Assembly (NCBI GenBank): GCA_004764695.1
Contig: SMSO01000008.1
Span: forward strand, 967,001 to 1,031,000
Direction: 5' to 3'
Source: Schizochytrium sp. TIO01
Lineage: Eukaryota > Sar > Bigyra > Thraustochytrida > Thraustochytriidae
DNA: 64,000 nucleotides
Shown here: positions 57,560 to 64,000 of the stretch, piece by piece
How the letters are laid out: each line of letters starts with the position of its first letter
Numbering within the stretch: the stretch's first letter is position 1
Notes under the pieces: model-generated
The model's input: only the letters and a program-made list of their open reading frames with translations
The model's database searches: none
What the model was told of the DNA's origin: nothing
Position numbers and translations under genes: made by a program

Positions 57560-59585
57560 ATGCATTTTGAGCTAATGCAAGGTACGTGATCTCTTGGCGT
57601 AAGTCCAAAATTTTAGTAAAACTGCATATACAAGGCTCGCCTTGCCTTGGGTGATTCTTATAGCATGCACAATTCGAATATTTAGATCTGGCTCCTCAAA
57701 ACCTCCGTCCTTCTACACCCAGAGAATATCAGAGAAAGAATAATCGAACTTTCCAGGCACGTAAAGACGAGCTTCTTTCACATTTTCAACTACAGAGTCG
57801 AAAACGTCAACTTCCTTGTTAGAACAACGGAGTGAAATCTAAGCCCTTTGAACTTGTGCCTCAGAGCTTCGATACTTTGTACGGCTTTGGAATCCATGTC
57901 TATTTTAAGACTTCACTCGAAAGAACAAAGTGCCAGTAGGACCTCAAAAACCTTTGGAGTAGTTGGCGGTTGATAGATACCTATCTCATCCATTTGAAGC
58001 ATTTCCCTTAGTTCTTGAATGCTGAACTCCTTTAAAATGAACCCAAGTGTATAGACAATACTTGGATCACAAAATCGTTTGCCTGTAATTCCCTTGACGT
58101 ACATACACAAAGCGCTAACCCAATGGATCGAACTTTCCTTTGGATTACAGTTTCAAATTGTATCCTGTTCAATAACAGCCTTCGTCATCCAATTCAGGAA
58201 GTTCTTGTGATTTGATAAAGTCAATGCAAATCCATCATCAGGCTAGGACATTGTTCGAAAGAAAGGTCCCATGTGTTATGAACGGTCTTCCATTCGCTTC
58301 GTATCGACATGTCTACTCCCTCCCGGAGAGTACTTGCAAACTAGATCTCATCAAAGTAGTTCAATCCGTGTTGCGCATGACATATAAAGCTTCTTTGCAT
58401 CATACTGTTTGCAAAACTCTTTGTAGCACTGCGTATCTGGAGAACAAGCAGCGATACATGGTATTTCGCGAACTGCGAGTACTTCCTGCTTTGGGGACTC
58501 TGGCTTGCACAACAACTGTTCACTGTGATCAATTGATCGAATCAAATTCATGCTTTCTTGTAACGCATGTGCGCAGGCCTACTCTTTTGACGCCATAGAG
58601 GTATTATTATTACTAAAAGATATCCCTGTCCTCGACCGATTGCTCTGATGATAACTTTCGGCTGTGAAAGCACTTTGACGTCTTCACCCAGAAATACGCA
58701 ACACTTTAGGGTTGGATATCACCACGAGATACTTCCAAATTTGCCAAGACTTTAAGATACCCGGGTAGCCAATGATATCTGAACTTTTAAATTATGCCTT
58801 CAGAAGACCAGTATCTTCAATTCTGAATAATGAAGTATTCGATCCAACTTCAAGGAACGGTGCGTGACAAGGTGACCACGTACATTGAACTATCCATAGC
58901 AAACTTTTCTGCACTCTCCCATACCACCTTTGCCACACCAATTCTGTAGCCGCCGGCCATCTTGGGCCGGTCCACGAACCATAAGTATTCGAGTTTGTAA
59001 TTCACGATCTCAGTACCCAACACACTTCGAAGCCACACTTGCTGATCCTCCGTAACTTTTGATTTTAATCTTAGACATATGGTCGATGCGCCCTTCAAGG
59101 CCTGAGCTCTGCCTTGACCGAGAATGTCCGTGTTGAAGAAGGAAGGCTATTCGATTCTAGCCGGAATCTTACTCAGGGGCAAGTGTGTCTCGCCAATATA
59201 CTCGTGTAATAACCAAGTAAATGTTTGATAGGTTATCTCGTGTCACTGCTTGAGAATAAACCTTGTGGCACCCCTAACGATGTTAAGCAGTGAAGAGTCC
59301 AGCCTGGGTGAGAGCAATAAAAACAATCGCAACTTGTGAAGGCGGAACTTTCCTTTCCAAAAGCATGGGTACAACTTCATGGCCGAGAAATCCACCACTT
59401 ACATATTTCCCAGTCGTCAGTACCCCACCCACCCATCCTTCTTCTGAAAGATCATTTGGACACCGCCTCGGTCTGGGTGTATCGCTAGTCTGCCGAGCAG
59501 TTGTTTCACCCGCCTTCATTTCGTAGTGCTTAGGTTCCGTAAAAAATAGATCTTGTGTCTCTGTTGCTCTGACTCGATGCTTCAT
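57560..59585 (-). pseudogene. mosaic of decayed minus-strand coding sequence
   Basis: Several minus-strand segments read as good protein sequence in different frames, separated by stops: 59283-59585 (VPPSQVAIVFIALTQAGLF), 58850-59098 (YLWFVDRPKMAGGYRIGVAK), 57913-58110 (FILKEFSIQELREMLQM) and 57600-57830 (EARLYVPGKFDYSFSDILW, then LNIRIVHAIRITQGKASL). The last part faintly recalls the LYVP...D and QVT blocks near the end of Crinkler or RHS-type proteins; this is only a hunch. I read the region as one or more inactivated genes on the minus strand. Confidence 0.25.
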
Positions 59586-61289
59586 AGTGTATTGTTGTTC
59601 TGCTAGTGAAGTTATCGTCTCGAGAGGTGGAGAAAGCTTTAAAGAACCCTAATCGATTGTCCTCTTTCGACACAACAGTCTTATTGAACAGTGTATTGCC
59701 ACAGAGACTTTGATTTGCAAATCCAGAGATCGTCTAAACTGTTCCGTTTGTGAACGACGAGGAAGGAACTCTTAAAAGCGGCGGGTGAGGCAGAGTTTCT
59801 TCCAAGCAAGTGCTTATCTCCTGGCTTTCAAAACGGCAGAGCAGAAGAGAAACTAGAACAAGAAGGGCTTGCAAACACAAGGGGTCGAGCAAGATCTCTC
59901 GATCCCCGGCAATCAAGATCCACCACATGAACCAGATTCTTCCTCCTTTAAGTTAAGGTTCGATTGATTGAAGTAGACAAATCCCTAATGCTTGCACTAG
60001 TATCCTTGCTAGAACAACCGTACCAGATTTAACCAAAGTATATTTGCTTACTATCTTTCATGCTGTAGTAGTATCTGATTAGAGCTATGCAAGCAAATCA
60101 TTTTATGATTATGACAGTGTTCAATATTTTTTTAGACCGCAGTCACGCTAGGTGGCTCAAGAACAAAGTACAGCAGAACATACATGTATACTTGGTAAAA
60201 ATTGAATGAGTTGCCAACTTTAAAAGGTTTCAGAAGCAGAGGTGTGAGTGGTCCGTACTTTTGAAATCAGAAAAGGTAACTGTTGTGTCAAGACATTTCT
60301 TTTTAGATCAAGACAATTATTATTTTATTTTTGAAATACACGGCTGAAGAGGCAAACAACTTATAGAAGGAGACAAATGCGATTTCAATATTTGACAGAG
60401 ACGAAGTACAGGATGAGTGGTTCGCTAGAAATGCAAGCCCCAGAAGACTGTCAAAAACATTGTTCCTTTGGTGAAGCGTCAGTCATAATGCTGTCAGTCT
60501 CGTCGATTCTGCTCTCTTGGCTCACATCAAGGGTAATTTAATATGCAAACCTTGCCATGCGTGCAAAGGATTTACTCGATTAAAAACAAGCACAGTGCGT
60601 TCCGCGAGATGATAACATTGCTGACGTATCTATCTCTTTTGAGTATGCGCCACCAAAATTATTGAACCGTGGAGTTGCTTTCATGTTGTGCTAGGGAAAA
60701 AATGAACGTAGAAAAAAACATTCAACACCGGGGCTTCGCATGCAGTCCCCTATCATACTACTGACCCGGCCCTACGCGACTTTACTTCTCAGTGCGAATG
60801 AGATGAGGTGTTACCCGCGTGGTATGATCGAATGTATTGTACTATTGGTGTATAGTGTATATATACATAGTATTGAATGGGTTGTTGTTTCTATGGCTAT
60901 CTAGTTCATAGTAGGTAGTGCTAAGGGATAGTATTGCTGGAACTTCTGGAGCAATATCACTGCAAAAGATATTCTTTCTAGTAGTAGGTTTACTGAGATA
61001 GTAATAGTAAGAGTTGAAAGAGCGAGAAAGAAAGGCATATGCAGAACCCGGTAAGGTTAGAGGTTCAAATTAGTAAAATATTTTTTTATTTCAAGAGCAT
61101 ATTCAAAAGCATCTCCTTCTTATGGAAAACCTTAGTACTCCGTAAGTCAGAACGTGTGCAAGCTACCTTGCAAACCTGCATCTTTTGCGTCCAGTAGCCT
61201 TCTGCAACAACCGGGGCTGTGCCACGAGCTTAGCTAAAGGGATACAAGCACGAGCACGCTGGTTAAGGCATAGATCTTTACTTGCTGCG
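59586..61289. other. intergenic, upstream of the LRR gene
   Basis: 1.7 kb, AT-rich. It should include the promoter of the LRR gene near its right end. No other coding sequence or RNA gene is supported. Confidence 0.5.

Positions 61290-64000
<2,711 letters not shown>

Overview
This is nuclear DNA of a eukaryote. The proteins are eukaryotic (a FYVE-type PI3P 5-kinase, a DZIP1-like ciliary protein, a mitochondrial i-AAA protease, a mitochondrial carrier, a plant/oomycete-type purple acid phosphatase, a GPI-anchored protein), and the last gene has spliceosomal introns with GTAAGT donors and AG acceptors. Most genes are single-exon, some very long. Together with a cilium gene, an RNI-type leucine-rich-repeat gene and many microsatellites, this suggests a free-living flagellate-forming protist. 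A labyrinthulomycete (thraustochytrid-like stramenopile) is my best guess, held with low confidence.

Layout. 0-19 kb is gene-dense: the 3' end of an unknown plus-strand Cys-rich gene (2-193), a Fab1/PIKfyve kinase (672-7184, minus), a 2.2-kb gap with a possible decayed kinase fragment, a DZIP1-like protein (9339-13385, minus), a divergent Ly6/uPAR-like secreted protein (14404-14988, plus) and a YME1-like protease (16880 to about 19033, minus). 19-33.7 kb is AT-rich and gene-poor, with microsatellites, a broken pogo/CENP-B-like transposase (24073-26040) and an ornithine-carrier-like mitochondrial carrier (27388 to about 28305, minus). A purple acid phosphatase lies at 33722-35083. 35.1-52.7 kb is a near gene desert dominated by simple repeats, including about 360 bp of TAA, with one doubtful GC-rich ORF. 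An orphan six-helix membrane protein lies at 52722-54059. 54-61.3 kb holds decayed coding sequence, notably an IS607-type serine recombinase remnant. From 61290 to the right edge runs a leucine-rich-repeat gene in which every internal exon is 84 nt, encodes one 28-residue repeat, and is separated from the next by homologous phase-2 introns.

The intact genes form no operon or shared pathway, although three concern endomembrane or mitochondrial housekeeping. The most interesting items are the expanding LRR exon-intron array, the LU-domain protein in an apparently non-animal genome, and the IS607-like recombinase remnant, whose family often travels with TnpB/Fanzor nucleases. No rRNA, tRNA, CRISPR array or complete mobile element was recognised.
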